Shown in pieces: positions 36,172 to 45,919 of a stretch of DNA of 46,601 nucleotides. The DNA is from an uncultured Pelagibacteraceae bacterium. GTDB taxonomy: Bacteria; Pseudomonadota; Alphaproteobacteria; Pelagibacterales; Pelagibacteraceae. Position 1 is the first letter of the stretch; every line of letters starts with the position of its first letter. The stretch is from positions 1-46,601 of the forward strand of contig CACKKE010000003.1 of assembly GCA_902600635.1 (NCBI GenBank), given 5' to 3'. The translations under genes were made by a program, and so were the position numbers. Below the pieces are notes generated by a model. That model saw only the letters and a list, made by a program, of their open reading frames with translations, was not told where the DNA came from and did not search any database.

Positions 36172-38097
36172 TTAAGCGCTCTTTTCTTTATTCTCGTCTT
36201 TTACTTCCTCAAAATCGGCATCAACAACATTATCCTCTTTTTTTCCTTTATCATCTTTACCATCATCTTTATTAGAATCTGGTTTTGTATTTTGTTGTGA
36301 TTTATATATTGCTTCTCCAAGTTTCATTGAAGCTTGAACTAATGCCTCAGTTTTTTTCTTGATATCATCTGTGTTTTCACTTTTAAGAGCCTCTTTTAAT
36401 TGACTTGAAGCATCTTCTATAGCTTTTTTGTCAGCCTCAGACACTTTAGAACCATGCTCTTTAAGGTTTTTATCTGTAGAATGAATTAAGGTATCTGCTT
36501 GATTTCTTACGTCTACAGACTCTCTTTTCTTTTTATCAGCTTCTTTATTAGCCTCAGCATCCTTTACCATTTTTTCAATTTCTTCATCACTCAATCCGCC
36601 TGAAGCTTGAATTTGAATTTTTTGCTCTTTTCCGGTGCCCTTGTCTTTCGCTGAAACATTAACAATTCCATTAGCATCAATATCAAATGTAACTTCAATT
36701 TGAGGAACGCCTCTAGGCGCAGGTGCAATTCCAACAAGTTCGAAGTTTCCTAAAATTTTATTATCAGCTGCCATCTCTCTTTCACCCTGTAACACTCTAA
36801 TAGAAACAGCAGGTTGATTATCTTCAGCAGTTGAGAACACTTGGCTTTTTTTAGTAGGTATCGTTGTATTTTTTTCAATTAATTTTGTAGAAACTCCACC
36901 TAAAGTCTCAATACCCAATGAAAGAGGGGTTACATCTAATAACAATACATCCTTAACATCACCTTGAAGAACACCAGCTTGAATAGCAGCACCCATAGCC
37001 ACAACTTCGTCTGGGTTAACACTTTTATTAGGCTCTTTCCCAAAGAAATTCTTAACTTCTTCAATTACTTTTGGCATTCTAGTCATACCACCAACCATAA
37101 CAACTTCATCAATTTCATTAGCTGTAATACCAGCATCTTTTAATGCAGTTTTACAAGGTGGCATTGTTTTGGCTATAAGATCCTCAACCAGCGCTTCCAA
37201 TTTTGCTCTTGTAAGTTTTAGATTAATATGTTTTGGACCAGTCTTGTCAGCAGTGATAAACGGTAAATTAATATCAGTTTGTTCAGCTGAAGATAATTCA
37301 ATCTTAGCTTTTTCTGCTGCTTCTTTTAACCTCTGAAGAGCAAGTTTATCTGATTTTAAATCTATTCCATTATCTTTTTTAAATTCTGAAATTAAATATT
37401 CAACCACAGAATTGTCAAAATCTTCACCACCTAAAAATGTATCTCCGTTAGTTGATTTTACCTCAAAAACTCCATCACCAAGTTCTAGTATTGAAACATC
37501 AAATGTTCCGCCACCTAAGTCATAAACTGCAATTTTTTTATTTTGTTTTTTATCTAAACCATAAGCTAATGATGCAGCCGTAGGTTCATTTATAATTCTT
37601 AAAACTTCTAGACCTGCAATTTTTCCAGCATCTTTTGTTGCTTGTCTTTGAGCATCATTAAAGTATGCAGGAACAGTAATTACAGCTTTTGTAACAGCTT
37701 GGCCTAAATATTTTTCTGCTGTTTCTTTCATTTTTTGTAAAATAAAAGCTGAAATTTGAGAAGGAGAGTATTTTTCACCTTTAGACTCTATCCACGCATC
37801 TCCTTTTTCTGAATTAACAATTTTAAACGGAGCCGCTTCTATATCTTTTTTAACAGTCGGGTCATCAAAGTTTCTTCCAATTAGTCTTTTAACTGCAAAA
37901 ATAGTGTTTTCAGGATTTGTTACAGCTTGTCTTTTAGCTGGTTGTCCTATTAATTTTTCTTTTTCATCAGTAAAAGCAACAACAGATGGCGTTGTTCTAG
38001 CACCTTCAGCATTTTCTAAAACTTTTGCTTGGCTTCCTTCCATTATAGCCACACAAGAGTTGGTTGTTCCTAAATCTATTCCAATAATTTTACTCAT
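36172..38097 (-). CDS. dnaK: Chaperone protein DnaK (Hsp70)
   Basis: DnaK is the ATP-driven Hsp70 chaperone. At 641 residues the nucleotide-binding domain begins [17 protein letters not shown], with [14 protein letters not shown] in the middle; the linker [19 protein letters not shown] leads to the substrate domain, and the acidic tail ends [17 protein letters not shown] clear Shine-Dalgarno GAGGAG stands ahead of the ATG, which is uncommon in this window and fits high expression. It is followed by dnaJ and preceded by grpE. Confidence 0.99.
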   Translation of the reverse strand: MSKIIGIDLGTTNSCVAIMEGSQAKVLENAEGARTTPSVVAFTDEKEKLIGQPAKRQAVTNPENTIFAVKRLIGRNFDDPTVKKDIEAAPFKIVNSEKGDAWIESKGEKYSPSQISAFILQKMKETAEKYLGQAVTKAVITVPAYFNDAQRQATKDAGKIAGLEVLRIINEPTAASLAYGLDKKQNKKIAVYDLGGGTFDVSILELGDGVFEVKSTNGDTFLGGEDFDNSVVEYLISEFKKDNGIDLKSDKLALQRLKEAAEKAKIELSSAEQTDINLPFITADKTGPKHINLKLTRAKLEALVEDLIAKTMPPCKTALKDAGITANEIDEVVMVGGMTRMPKVIEEVKNFFGKEPNKSVNPDEVVAMGAAIQAGVLQGDVKDVLLLDVTPLSLGIETLGGVSTKLIEKNTTIPTKKSQVFSTAEDNQPAVSIRVLQGEREMAADNKILGNFELVGIAPAPRGVPQIEVTFDIDANGIVNVSAKDKGTGKEQKIQIQASGGLSDEEIEKMVKDAEANKEADKKKRESVDVRNQADTLIHSTDKNLKEHGSKVSEADKKAIEDASSQLKEALKSENTDDIKKKTEALVQASMKLGEAIYKSQQNTKPDSNKDDGKDDKGKKEDNVVDADFEEVKDENKEKSA

Positions 38098-38108
38098 AAT
38101 AAATAATT

Positions 38109-38145
38109 CTCCTCGTCATATATGTGCTATTTTTGATTCTACAAG
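38109..38145 (-). promoter_or_regulatory. Possible heat-shock promoter and strong RBS of dnaK
   Basis: The 60-base gap between grpE and dnaK reads, on the minus strand, CTTGTA, 12 bases, GCACATATA (7 of 9 to the RpoH -10 CCCCATNTA), then a GAGGAG ribosome binding site. The spacer is shorter than usual and the predicted start of transcription would fall near the ribosome binding site, so this could be chance; dnaK may be read from the grpE promoter. The ribosome binding site itself is convincing. No CIRCE inverted repeat (HrcA site) is seen. Confidence 0.3.
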
Positions 38146-38157
38146 TTGTTACAAGCA

Positions 38158-38796
38158 TTATTTAGTCTCCGGATTTTCTTTAGTTTCTTGGGTTTTGGTT
38201 GTTTTTTCTTGGGTTTTCTTGGCTACGCCAACTAAAGAGGGCCTTAGCAATCGATCTTTGATAGTGAAACCTTTTTGAATTTCTTGAATTATAGTTCCTG
38301 GCTCTTTTGTATTATCCTCAATTTCCATCATTGCCTGATGAAAGTTTGGATCTAATTTTTTATTTAAACTATCAATCTGTTTAATATCATTTTTGTTAAA
38401 TATGGATATTAAATCTTTATGAATTATATCAAAATGCTCTAAAGTTTTTTTAAGTGCTTCAGAGTCTTTCAATTTTTCATCACTCTCTAAGATATTTTTG
38501 GATCTTTCAAAATTATCTATAAGGCTAAGCGCTTCTTTAGCAAATGAAAAACCACCGTATTCAAAAGCATCTTCCTTCTCTTTCTCAAATCTTCTTCTTT
38601 GATTTTCCATTTCGGCAAATGTTCTAGCCAGTTTATCCTCAAGCTGTAAAATTTTTTCTTCTGGTGTTAATTCTTTTTTGTCCTCTTCCTCTTTTTTATT
38701 ATGATCATCAGTTTGATCTTGAGGCTTACTAGATTGATTATTTTCTTCCTTATCTAAATTTTCGTTTTGGATATTTTCTTTTTGCTCTTTTTCCAT
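38158..38796 (-). CDS. grpE: Nucleotide exchange factor GrpE
   Basis: GrpE releases ADP from DnaK. At 212 residues it has a long charged, disordered N-terminus, the coiled coil (ILQLEDKLARTFAEMENQRRRFEKE), and the C-terminal beta domain with LDPNFHQAMMEIEDNTKEPGTIIQEIQKGFTIKDRLLRPSLVGVAK, the family signature. It heads grpE-dnaK-dnaJ. hrcA, usually its neighbour in alphaproteobacteria, is absent; rdgB is divergent 36 bases away. Confidence 0.96.
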   Translation of the reverse strand: MEKEQKENIQNENLDKEENNQSSKPQDQTDDHNKKEEEDKKELTPEEKILQLEDKLARTFAEMENQRRRFEKEKEDAFEYGGFSFAKEALSLIDNFERSKNILESDEKLKDSEALKKTLEHFDIIHKDLISIFNKNDIKQIDSLNKKLDPNFHQAMMEIEDNTKEPGTIIQEIQKGFTIKDRLLRPSLVGVAKKTQEKTTKTQETKENPETK

Positions 38797-38803
38797 AGAA
38801 GCT

Positions 38804-38832
38804 TATATGGTAAGAAATTTAAGAATTTCTAG
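38804..38832 (-). promoter_or_regulatory. Candidate sigma-32 (RpoH) promoter of grpE
   Basis: On the minus strand before grpE: CTAGAA (38832-38827, one mismatch to CTTGAA), 16 bases, then CCATATA (38810-38804). The layout is the same as before hslV: identical spacer, and the -10 ends seven bases before the ATG, so the mRNA would be leaderless. No Shine-Dalgarno sequence is visible. The -35 ends next to the divergent rdgB start codon. Confidence 0.45.
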
Positions 38833-39435
38833 ATGTTAAAAAAAAAATTTTCAAAAATATTAATCGGTACAAACAATAAAGGAAAACTTAGAGAAATTAA
38901 GGGTTTATTGCCAAAATCAATTAAGATTTTCTCTACATCAGATTTTAATCTTAGAAGCCCACCAGAAAATGGACTAACATTTAAGGAAAATTCAATAATC
39001 AAATCTAAATATTTTTCAAAAAAATCTAATTTAGTTTGTATTGCCGATGACTCTGGTCTTGAAATAGATTGTTTGGATAAAAAGCCTGGAATCTTTTCAG
39101 CCAGATGGGCAGGATCCAAGGGGGATTTTAATAAAGCAATTAAAAGAGTATATAAAGAGTTAGATAAAAAAGATAAGAACTGGAAATTTAAAAAGATTAA
39201 AGCAAGATTTGTATGTGCGTTGTCAATTTGTTATTTAGACAAAATAATTGCAAGTGTCACAGGAAAAATTGAGGGTTCTATTTCAAACAAAATTAGGGGA
39301 AAAAATGGTTTTGGATACGATCCAATTTTTATTCCAAAAAAAAAAAGACAAACTTTTGGTGAAATGAGGTTTTCTAGCAAATGTAAAATCGATCATAGGT
39401 CAATCGCATTTAAGAAAATTAAAAAATTTCTTTAA
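38833..39435 (+). CDS. rdgB: XTP/dITP diphosphatase (RdgB/HAM1)
   Basis: RdgB hydrolyses dITP, XTP and related purines to prevent their incorporation. In 200 residues the pattern is complete: KILIGTNNKGKLREIKGLL at the N-terminus, ADDSGLEIDCLDKKPGIFSARWAG near residue 75 with metal-binding acids, and IRGKNGFGYDPIFIPKKKRQTFGEM near the end. The C-terminus is very lysine-rich. Its end overlaps the convergent LpoA-like gene by 17 bases. Confidence 0.97.
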   Translation: MLKKKFSKILIGTNNKGKLREIKGLLPKSIKIFSTSDFNLRSPPENGLTFKENSIIKSKYFSKKSNLVCIADDSGLEIDCLDKKPGIFSARWAGSKGDFNKAIKRVYKELDKKDKNWKFKKIKARFVCALSICYLDKIIASVTGKIEGSISNKIRGKNGFGYDPIFIPKKKRQTFGEMRFSSKCKIDHRSIAFKKIKKFL

Positions 39436-40573
39436 GTTTGCCATTATTAACCTCATAAAAATTTAATTGGTGATTAATTTTATTATCTTTAATTTCAAAA
39501 ATTCCTATTTTCCCTTTAAATGTATTTTGAGTTTTAAATGATTTATTTATTTCTAAAGACTCATTTTTTAGTGATAGGTAATATATTAATCCTATTAAAT
39601 CATAACTAAGTAATGATAAATAACTTGGTTTATAACTAAATTTTTTAAAAAATTTATCAGTAAACTCATCTAAATTTTGTTTGTTAATTGAAGGATAATA
39701 AATTGGTTGTAAATTTTTTTCTCTTAATAAACTTTCATCGAACCATTGGTTTAAAGTAATTATATATTTATTTTTTGGTGATACATCAGTATATAGTAAT
39801 GAAGTTACAACACTTTTTAAACTTTCATCAAAATCTGTAATTATGACAGAGTCAAATTTTACATTTCCAAGAGTGTATTTTTTTTCAAGATTTTCTATAA
39901 TTTTTTCTTTATTTGGATCATCCGAATTTTCAACTCTTGATATCTCATCTAGTAAGTTTTGTTTTCTAATTCCATAGTTTGTGATTTTTTCTATTTGTTT
40001 TGTTAATTTAGTGGGATCAATATCATAGTTGTATTGTTTAAAGAATTTTATCTTAGATTCTTTAATCCCCTTTTTAATCTCTAGGTCATAATTCAAATTA
40101 GGAATTAAAAAAATTGTTTTTTTTATCTCACTTATTTCTAAAAATTTTTTTATTGTGTTTAGTTGTGAAGAAGAGTTAATGCCACTGCTTATGATATTTT
40201 TATGAAGATCTAAAGTTTTGTTCGTTAAAGACAAAAAAGTGATATTTTTCACTTTATCTAAAAATAATAAGTTTTTATGAAAAACTGGACCGATAACCAA
40301 TGATATTCCTATTTTCTCAAATTCTAAAGCTGAGCGTAAGGTTACGTCGGGATCCGACTTAGTGTCTTTAGGATATATCTCAATATTATTATTTTTTATA
40401 TCAATTAAGGCCATCCTTATAGAATTGAGTATTTGTTTCCCCAAAGCAGAGTCTTCTCCCGATAGTGGAGCTAATACTCCAATTCTAATTTTTGCTTCCT
40501 CAGAGAAGGAAATGGATGTTTCAAATGATAAAACGAAAAATATAGAAAAAAGAATTTTAAAAAATTTATTCAT
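39419..40573 (-). CDS. LpoA/LppC-like periplasmic protein (type I periplasmic-binding fold)
   Basis: A 384-residue exported protein. The signal peptide (FFKILFSIFFVLSFETSISFS) is followed by RIGVLAPLSGEDSALGKQILNSIRMAL, the start of a type I periplasmic-binding fold as in LppC/LpoA and branched-chain amino-acid receptors. The divergent rsmI and nearby dolP repeat the E. coli lpoA-rsmI-dolP neighbourhood, so I favour a penicillin-binding-protein activator. Unlike E. coli LpoA it has no lipobox cysteine (no cysteine at all) and lacks the N-terminal TPR domain. A solute-binding role remains possible. Confidence 0.8.
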   Translation of the reverse strand: MNKFFKILFSIFFVLSFETSISFSEEAKIRIGVLAPLSGEDSALGKQILNSIRMALIDIKNNNIEIYPKDTKSDPDVTLRSALEFEKIGISLVIGPVFHKNLLFLDKVKNITFLSLTNKTLDLHKNIISSGINSSSQLNTIKKFLEISEIKKTIFLIPNLNYDLEIKKGIKESKIKFFKQYNYDIDPTKLTKQIEKITNYGIRKQNLLDEISRVENSDDPNKEKIIENLEKKYTLGNVKFDSVIITDFDESLKSVVTSLLYTDVSPKNKYIITLNQWFDESLLREKNLQPIYYPSINKQNLDEFTDKFFKKFSYKPSYLSLLSYDLIGLIYYLSLKNESLEINKSFKTQNTFKGKIGIFEIKDNKINHQLNFYEVNNGKLKEIF

Positions 40574-40607
40574 TTAATGATTTATATAATTTTAGTATTG
40601 TATAATT

Positions 40608-41471
40608 ATGACTGTAAACCCTAAATTTCAAAATAAAGAAATTAAAAAAGGTCTATATATAATACCCACTCCAATTGGAAATTTAGGAGATATTACTTAC
40701 CGAGCAATAGAAATTTTAAAAAAATCTGATTTTATCCTATGTGAGGACACTCGAATCTCCAGAAAATTGATGGAAAAATTTGATGTTAAATCAAAATTAT
40801 TATCCAATCACAAATTTAATGAGAAGAAAAATTTATCTTTAATTATAAATCATTTGAGAAATGATAAAATTATATCTCTTGTTTCAGATGCCGGCACTCC
40901 TGGAATATCAGATCCGGGAGCCATCTTAGTAAGAGAATGTGTTAAAGAAAAAATAAATATTATTGCATTACCTGGGCCTTCTGCAGTAAGCACTGCTGTA
41001 TCAATTAGTGGTTTTTCTGAAAAATATTTTTTTTATGGTTTTTTTCCCTCAAAATTAAAGGATATTAAAAATGATTTAAAATTACTTTCCCAGCTGGACG
41101 CTAGCATTGTTTTTTTTATTTCATCAAAAAAAATGAGTAAAGCCATTCCATTCCTTAAAGAAAGTTTTTCTGAGAGAGAAATTTTGATTTGTAGAGAAAT
41201 GACAAAAATTTATGAGGAGTATTTGAGATATAAAGTTGACGATTTAAAAACTTTAGGTGAAAATTTAAAAGGCGAATTAACTCTTGTAATATCTGAAAAA
41301 AAAAGAACAAAAAAAAGTTCTCTTTTATTGAGTGAATCAGATAAGAATAATATAAGAAAAATGATAAAAAAATTAAGTATTAAAGAAATTGTAAATTTAA
41401 TTTCCCAAAATAATTCTGTACCTAAAAAAAAAATTTATAATTTTTGTTTAAAGATAAAAAATGAAGTTTAA
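40608..41471 (+). CDS. rsmI: 16S rRNA (cytidine-1402-2'-O)-methyltransferase RsmI
   Basis: RsmI methylates the ribose of C1402 in 16S rRNA. In 287 residues it shows the tetrapyrrole-methylase-type start GLYIIPTPIGNLGDITYRAIEIL, CEDTRISRKLMEKF, SDAGTPGISDPGAILVREC and LPGPSAVSTAVSISG, all family hallmarks. The gap to the divergent LpoA-like gene is 34 bases and has a TATAAT at 40585 that could serve rsmI; a second TATAAT at 40601 lies too near the ATG. It overlaps dolP by 11 bases. Confidence 0.97.
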   Translation: MTVNPKFQNKEIKKGLYIIPTPIGNLGDITYRAIEILKKSDFILCEDTRISRKLMEKFDVKSKLLSNHKFNEKKNLSLIINHLRNDKIISLVSDAGTPGISDPGAILVRECVKEKINIIALPGPSAVSTAVSISGFSEKYFFYGFFPSKLKDIKNDLKLLSQLDASIVFFISSKKMSKAIPFLKESFSEREILICREMTKIYEEYLRYKVDDLKTLGENLKGELTLVISEKKRTKKSSLLLSESDKNNIRKMIKKLSIKEIVNLISQNNSVPKKKIYNFCLKIKNEV

Positions 41472-42054
41472 AGTTTTAACACTAATATTCATAACATTAT
41501 TTTTGTCAGGATGTGTTGGTGTTTCTTCAAAAGGAATTTTTGGAACAGGTGTTTCAGTCGCTTTAGATCCCAGGTCTTTAGGGACACAAATTGATGACTC
41601 TATAATGCAAAAAAATTTATCAGCAAGAATATTATTATTAGATAAAAAGTATTTTTTATCTATTAAATCAAAAGTTCTAGATGGAAGAATATTCTTAACT
41701 GGTAAAGTTGATGACCCTGAAGAAAAACTTCAAATAACCAAATTGGCTTGGGAAACTGAAGGGGCTAGATCAGTGAGAAACGATATTAAGATTAAAGAGA
41801 AATTTGACTTTCAACAATCTGCAAAAGATATTTTAATAACTTCACAATTAAGGACAGCTTTAATTTTAAATAAGGAGATAAAAGCAACTAACTACCAGAT
41901 AGACACTTATAAAAAAAAGATTTATGTTTACGGTATAGCTTTAACAACAGACGAAAAAGAACTAGTTGTAAAAGAGGCTAAAGAAATATTAGATGTTGAA
42001 GACGTGATAGCTAGTATTTTAATTGTTGATGATTTAAGAATTCAAAAAAATTAA
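41461..42054 (+). CDS. dolP: DolP (YraP)-like double-BON lipoprotein
   Basis: A 197-residue outer-membrane lipoprotein. The lipobox LSGC places lipidation at cysteine 18, followed by VALDPRSLGTQIDDSIMQKNL, a close counterpart of the DPRSxGTQxDD start of E. coli DolP. Two BON domains follow (about 50-115 and 120-190), each with a conserved late glycine-valine type strand (SVRNDIKIKE; VEDVIASILIVDD). DolP supports BAM function and septal peptidoglycan-outer-membrane coordination. It lies beside rsmI and the LpoA-like gene as in E. coli. It ends sharing TTAA with maeB. Confidence 0.9.
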   Translation: MKFKVLTLIFITLFLSGCVGVSSKGIFGTGVSVALDPRSLGTQIDDSIMQKNLSARILLLDKKYFLSIKSKVLDGRIFLTGKVDDPEEKLQITKLAWETEGARSVRNDIKIKEKFDFQQSAKDILITSQLRTALILNKEIKATNYQIDTYKKKIYVYGIALTTDEKELVVKEAKEILDVEDVIASILIVDDLRIQKN

Positions 42055-44336
42055 TCTTTTTTATAATCAATTACGTCTGATGAATAAGCTGCAATTGATG
42101 CTAGATTAATAATTTCTGAAGTAGAGGTTCTTAGAGGAGCAATTTCTATTGGAAGACCCAAACCAATTAATAATGGTCCAATAACTTTTGCTCTACTCAT
42201 TGATTTTATCATTTTGTATGAAATAGCTGCGCTATGTTGACTAGGCATTATTAACACATTAGAATTTCCCACAATTTCTGAAAAAGGGTAAAGCTCTTTA
42301 TATAATTCTTCTAAAGCAACATCTGGCTGCATTTCACCATCAAATTTAAAATCAACTTTCTCTTTCTTTAGAATTTCAACAGCATCGCTTAGCCTTTTTG
42401 TTCTGTCAGTAGCCGGTTCTCCAAAAGTTGAATGAGATAAGAATGCAACTTTAGGATCGAATCCAAATAATCTAACCACTCTAGCTGCTGATTTTGCCAT
42501 TTCCGCCAGCTGATTTGCATCAGGATATTCAATGACAGAGGTATCGCATATGAAAATTGTTTTTCCTCTATTTACTATTAAATTTAGGCCGAACATTATT
42601 TCTCCAGCTCTTGGATCTACAACTTGAGTTATTTTTTCTAAAGATGAAGAATATCTTCTGGTATTTCCAGTGACCATCGCATCAGCATCCTTGCATGCTA
42701 CCATACAAGATGCCCAAATAACCCTGTCATTTCTGATCAAACGATCACAATCTCGCTCTAGCATGCCTTTATTTCTTTGAAGCTTGCTAAAAAGATATTT
42801 TACATATTTATCTCTTTTTTTTGCATCTTTTGAATTGGTAATTTCTATATCAAAATTTTCACTGTAACCTATTTTCTTTAATTGGCTCTTAATTAAATCT
42901 TCTTTTCCAACTAAGATCGGTATACCTAAATTCGAGTTTTTAAATGCTATTGCCGCTTTAAGCATGTTTTCATCCTCACCATCTGCAAAAATTACTTTTT
43001 TGGGTTTTTTCTTTATATAGTTATTTATACCCTGCATGATCGTAACTGTTGGATCTAATCTTTGTCTTAATTGATCTTTGTAATTATCAAAATCTTTTAT
43101 ATCTATTCTTGCAACACCAGTGTCTATTGCCGCTTTAGCTACCGCAGCAGGAATTACACTTATAAGTCTTGGATCAAATGTTGATGGAATTATATAATCT
43201 TTACCATAGTGTGGTCTCTCACCCCCCATCGCAGCAACAACTTCATCAGGAACTTCTTCTTTAGCTAAGTTTGCAATTGCGTGAGCAGCAGCAATTTTCA
43301 TTTCCTCATTTATTGTTTTAGATCTTACATCTAGTGCGCCTCTAAATATATATGGAAAACCAATAAGATTATTTACTTGGTTTGGATAGTCGGATCTTCC
43401 AGTGGCCATAATTGCATCACTTCTTACTTCAGCAACTTCCTCAGGTTTAATTTCTGGATCAGGATTTGCGCATGCAAATATAATGGGATTCTTAGCCATT
43501 TTTTTGACCATATCTTTTGTCAAAGCGCCTTTTGCTGATAAACCTAAAAATACGTCAGCATTACTGATTGCATCTAATAAAGTTCGATGTTCAGTTTCAA
43601 TAGCATGAGCTGATTTCCACTGGTTTAAATTTTCTCTTCCATTAAAGATTACCCCTGTTCTGTCAACCATTGTAATGTTTTTTTGTGGAACACCACTTTT
43701 CTTAAATAAATTAGCACAAGCCATCGCTGATGCGCCTGCACCGTTGACAACTATTTTTACTTCATTAATTTTTTTTTTTGTAATATCTAGTGCGTTGATT
43801 AATGCAGCTGTAGTTATGATTGCTGTACCATGTTGATCATCATGAAAGACAGGAATATCTAAAATTTCTTTAAGTTTTTCCTCGATAATAAAACAATCTG
43901 GAGCAGCAATGTCCTCCAGATTAATCCCTCCAAAACTTGGAGCAAAATTTTTAATACTATTAATTATTTCATTGTGATCTTGTGAGTCAATTTCAAGATC
44001 AATCGAGTCAATATCGGCAAATCTTTTAAATAATACTGCTTTTCCTTCCATAACAGGTTTTGAGGCTAAAGCTCCTAAGTTACCCATGCCTAAAATTGCA
44101 GAACCATTACTAATTACTGCCACAAGATTTCCTTTACTCGTGTAGTCAAATGCAGTTTCTGGATTTTCACTTATGGCTTTTACAGGCGCTGCCACACCTG
44201 GCGAATAAGCTAATGCGAGATCTCTTTTTGTAGTCATATTCTTTGAGGATGAGATTTCGATCTTGCCTGGTTTATTATGACGATGATAATCTAAAGCTTC
44301 TTTATCTGTATAATGATCAATTTTTGTTTTTTTCAT
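42051..44336 (-). CDS. maeB: NADP-dependent malic enzyme with phosphotransacetylase-like domain
   Basis: A 761-residue MaeB-type malic enzyme converting malate to pyruvate and CO2. The malic domain covers about residues 1-430 ([67 protein letters not shown](P)-binding [16 protein letters not shown]). The C-terminal 300 residues resemble phosphate acetyltransferase ([35 protein letters not shown]) but in this enzyme class serve regulation (for example by acetyl-CoA) and not catalysis. The length is standard. It is divergent from murJ over 50 bases. Confidence 0.97.
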   Translation of the reverse strand: MKKTKIDHYTDKEALDYHRHNKPGKIEISSSKNMTTKRDLALAYSPGVAAPVKAISENPETAFDYTSKGNLVAVISNGSAILGMGNLGALASKPVMEGKAVLFKRFADIDSIDLEIDSQDHNEIINSIKNFAPSFGGINLEDIAAPDCFIIEEKLKEILDIPVFHDDQHGTAIITTAALINALDITKKKINEVKIVVNGAGASAMACANLFKKSGVPQKNITMVDRTGVIFNGRENLNQWKSAHAIETEHRTLLDAISNADVFLGLSAKGALTKDMVKKMAKNPIIFACANPDPEIKPEEVAEVRSDAIMATGRSDYPNQVNNLIGFPYIFRGALDVRSKTINEEMKIAAAHAIANLAKEEVPDEVVAAMGGERPHYGKDYIIPSTFDPRLISVIPAAVAKAAIDTGVARIDIKDFDNYKDQLRQRLDPTVTIMQGINNYIKKKPKKVIFADGEDENMLKAAIAFKNSNLGIPILVGKEDLIKSQLKKIGYSENFDIEITNSKDAKKRDKYVKYLFSKLQRNKGMLERDCDRLIRNDRVIWASCMVACKDADAMVTGNTRRYSSSLEKITQVVDPRAGEIMFGLNLIVNRGKTIFICDTSVIEYPDANQLAEMAKSAARVVRLFGFDPKVAFLSHSTFGEPATDRTKRLSDAVEILKKEKVDFKFDGEMQPDVALEELYKELYPFSEIVGNSNVLIMPSQHSAAISYKMIKSMSRAKVIGPLLIGLGLPIEIAPLRTSTSEIINLASIAAYSSDVIDYKKD

Positions 44337-44386
44337 TTAGCTTAATTAGGTGTACAAATGAGGTAAATTTAAGACTAATATGATTT

Positions 44387-45916
44387 ATGAATTTAGTTAA
44401 GTCAACAGGGACTTTTGGTTTCTATACTATTATTAGCAGATTACTTGGATATTTGAGAGATGTTTTGATAGCAATTTTTCTTGGAACAAGTTTTTTGGCT
44501 GATGCTTTTTTTGTAGCATTTAGAATACCTAACACTTTCAGAAGACTTTTTGCTGAGGGAACTTTTAACTCAGCTTTTGTACCAAGCTACACTTCTGAAT
44601 TAGTTAAAAATAAATCTAGGTCAAATAAATTTGCTAATGATGTTTTTAATTTATTATTCTTAGCTTTATTTTTTTTAGTTCTCATAATTGAAATTTTTAT
44701 GCCAATTTTTGTGGGACTGATAGCACCAGGCTTTATTGAAAATACTAAAAAATTTGAATTAGCAACCACTTTAACAAGAATTACTTTCCCTTTTTTAATG
44801 TTTGTAAGTTTATCTTCCTTTTTTGGTGCAATTTTAAACTCACATAATAAATTTGCTGCTGCTTCAGCAGCGCCTATTATTTTGAATATAGTTTTGATTA
44901 CCATTTTATTTTTTGGAAGATATTTAGGTGATGAATTAATTTACTATCTTTCATATGGGGTATCTATCGCAGGATTACTACAATTAATTTTTTTATATAG
45001 ATTTGTAAAAAAATATTATGTCTTAGATTTTGATTTTAGATTTAAAATCACTAATAAAGTAAAATTTTTTTTTAAAAAATTATTACCAAGTATTTTTTCC
45101 TCAGGAGTTACTCAAATAAATATTTTGGTTGGAACAATTATAGCTTCATTCCAGGCAAGTGCTGTATCATATTTATATTATGCAGATAGAATATATCAAA
45201 TTAATTTAGCAATAGCTGGTATAGCTATTGGTGTTGTTGTCCTGCCTCAACTCTCAAAACATGTTCACCAAAAAAAAAAGAAGAAAATATCATTAATTCA
45301 AAATAAAGCATTAGAGCTAAGTATGTTTTTAAGTATACCTGCCTCAGTAGCGTTAGTTATAGGATCTGAACAAATTATTTCAGCCCTATTTGGATATGGT
45401 TCTTTTACCGATAACTCAGTTTTTAATTCTGCGAATGCTCTTTATTATTTTGGCTTAGGACTTCCAGCATTTGCATTAATAAAAGTTTTTTCAACATTTT
45501 TTTTTGCAAATCATGATACTAAAACCCCATTTTATATTTCCTTAGTTTCTGTTTTGCTAAATATTTTGATAAGTGTTTACTTTTTTAAAGATATTGGTTT
45601 TATAATTATTCCTATAGCAACGACGATATCCTCATGGTTTAACTCTTCAATGTTATTTATTTATTTAAAAAATAATAATTTATTTGAATTTAACAAAACT
45701 TTTTTTAAACAATTTGTTAAAATAATTTTTGCATCAATTATGATGGGTATTTTTTTTCAATACTTGATCTTGTCATTTGAAAATCAATTAAGTTATACCT
45801 ATTTCTTTAAGTCTGCTTATTTATTGTTATGTGTTTTATTGACAATATTTTTTTATTTAGCACTGTCATATTTTATCAAAGCTTTTAATTATCAAGATAT
45901 TAAAATAAAGTATTAG
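44387..45916 (+). CDS. murJ: Lipid II flippase MurJ
   Basis: MurJ moves lipid II across the inner membrane for peptidoglycan synthesis. The 509-residue protein is almost wholly hydrophobic helices (about 14). The conserved start is TIISRLLGYLRDVLIAIFLG, followed by FRIPNTFRRLFAEGTFNSAFVPSYT with the charged central-cavity arginines, and the later SYLYYADRIYQINLAIAGIAIGVVVLPQLSKH. It is the MOP-superfamily MurJ form and not Wzx. trpS follows after three bases, probably on the same transcript. Confidence 0.96.
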   Translation: MNLVKSTGTFGFYTIISRLLGYLRDVLIAIFLGTSFLADAFFVAFRIPNTFRRLFAEGTFNSAFVPSYTSELVKNKSRSNKFANDVFNLLFLALFFLVLIIEIFMPIFVGLIAPGFIENTKKFELATTLTRITFPFLMFVSLSSFFGAILNSHNKFAAASAAPIILNIVLITILFFGRYLGDELIYYLSYGVSIAGLLQLIFLYRFVKKYYVLDFDFRFKITNKVKFFFKKLLPSIFSSGVTQINILVGTIIASFQASAVSYLYYADRIYQINLAIAGIAIGVVVLPQLSKHVHQKKKKKISLIQNKALELSMFLSIPASVALVIGSEQIISALFGYGSFTDNSVFNSANALYYFGLGLPAFALIKVFSTFFFANHDTKTPFYISLVSVLLNILISVYFFKDIGFIIIPIATTISSWFNSSMLFIYLKNNNLFEFNKTFFKQFVKIIFASIMMGIFFQYLILSFENQLSYTYFFKSAYLLLCVLLTIFFYLALSYFIKAFNYQDIKIKY

Positions 45917-45919
45917 TAT

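Noticed and set aside
40601-40606. TATAAT just before the rsmI ATG
   Set aside because: It is one base from the start codon, so transcription would begin inside the gene; the TATAAT at 40585 is better placed.
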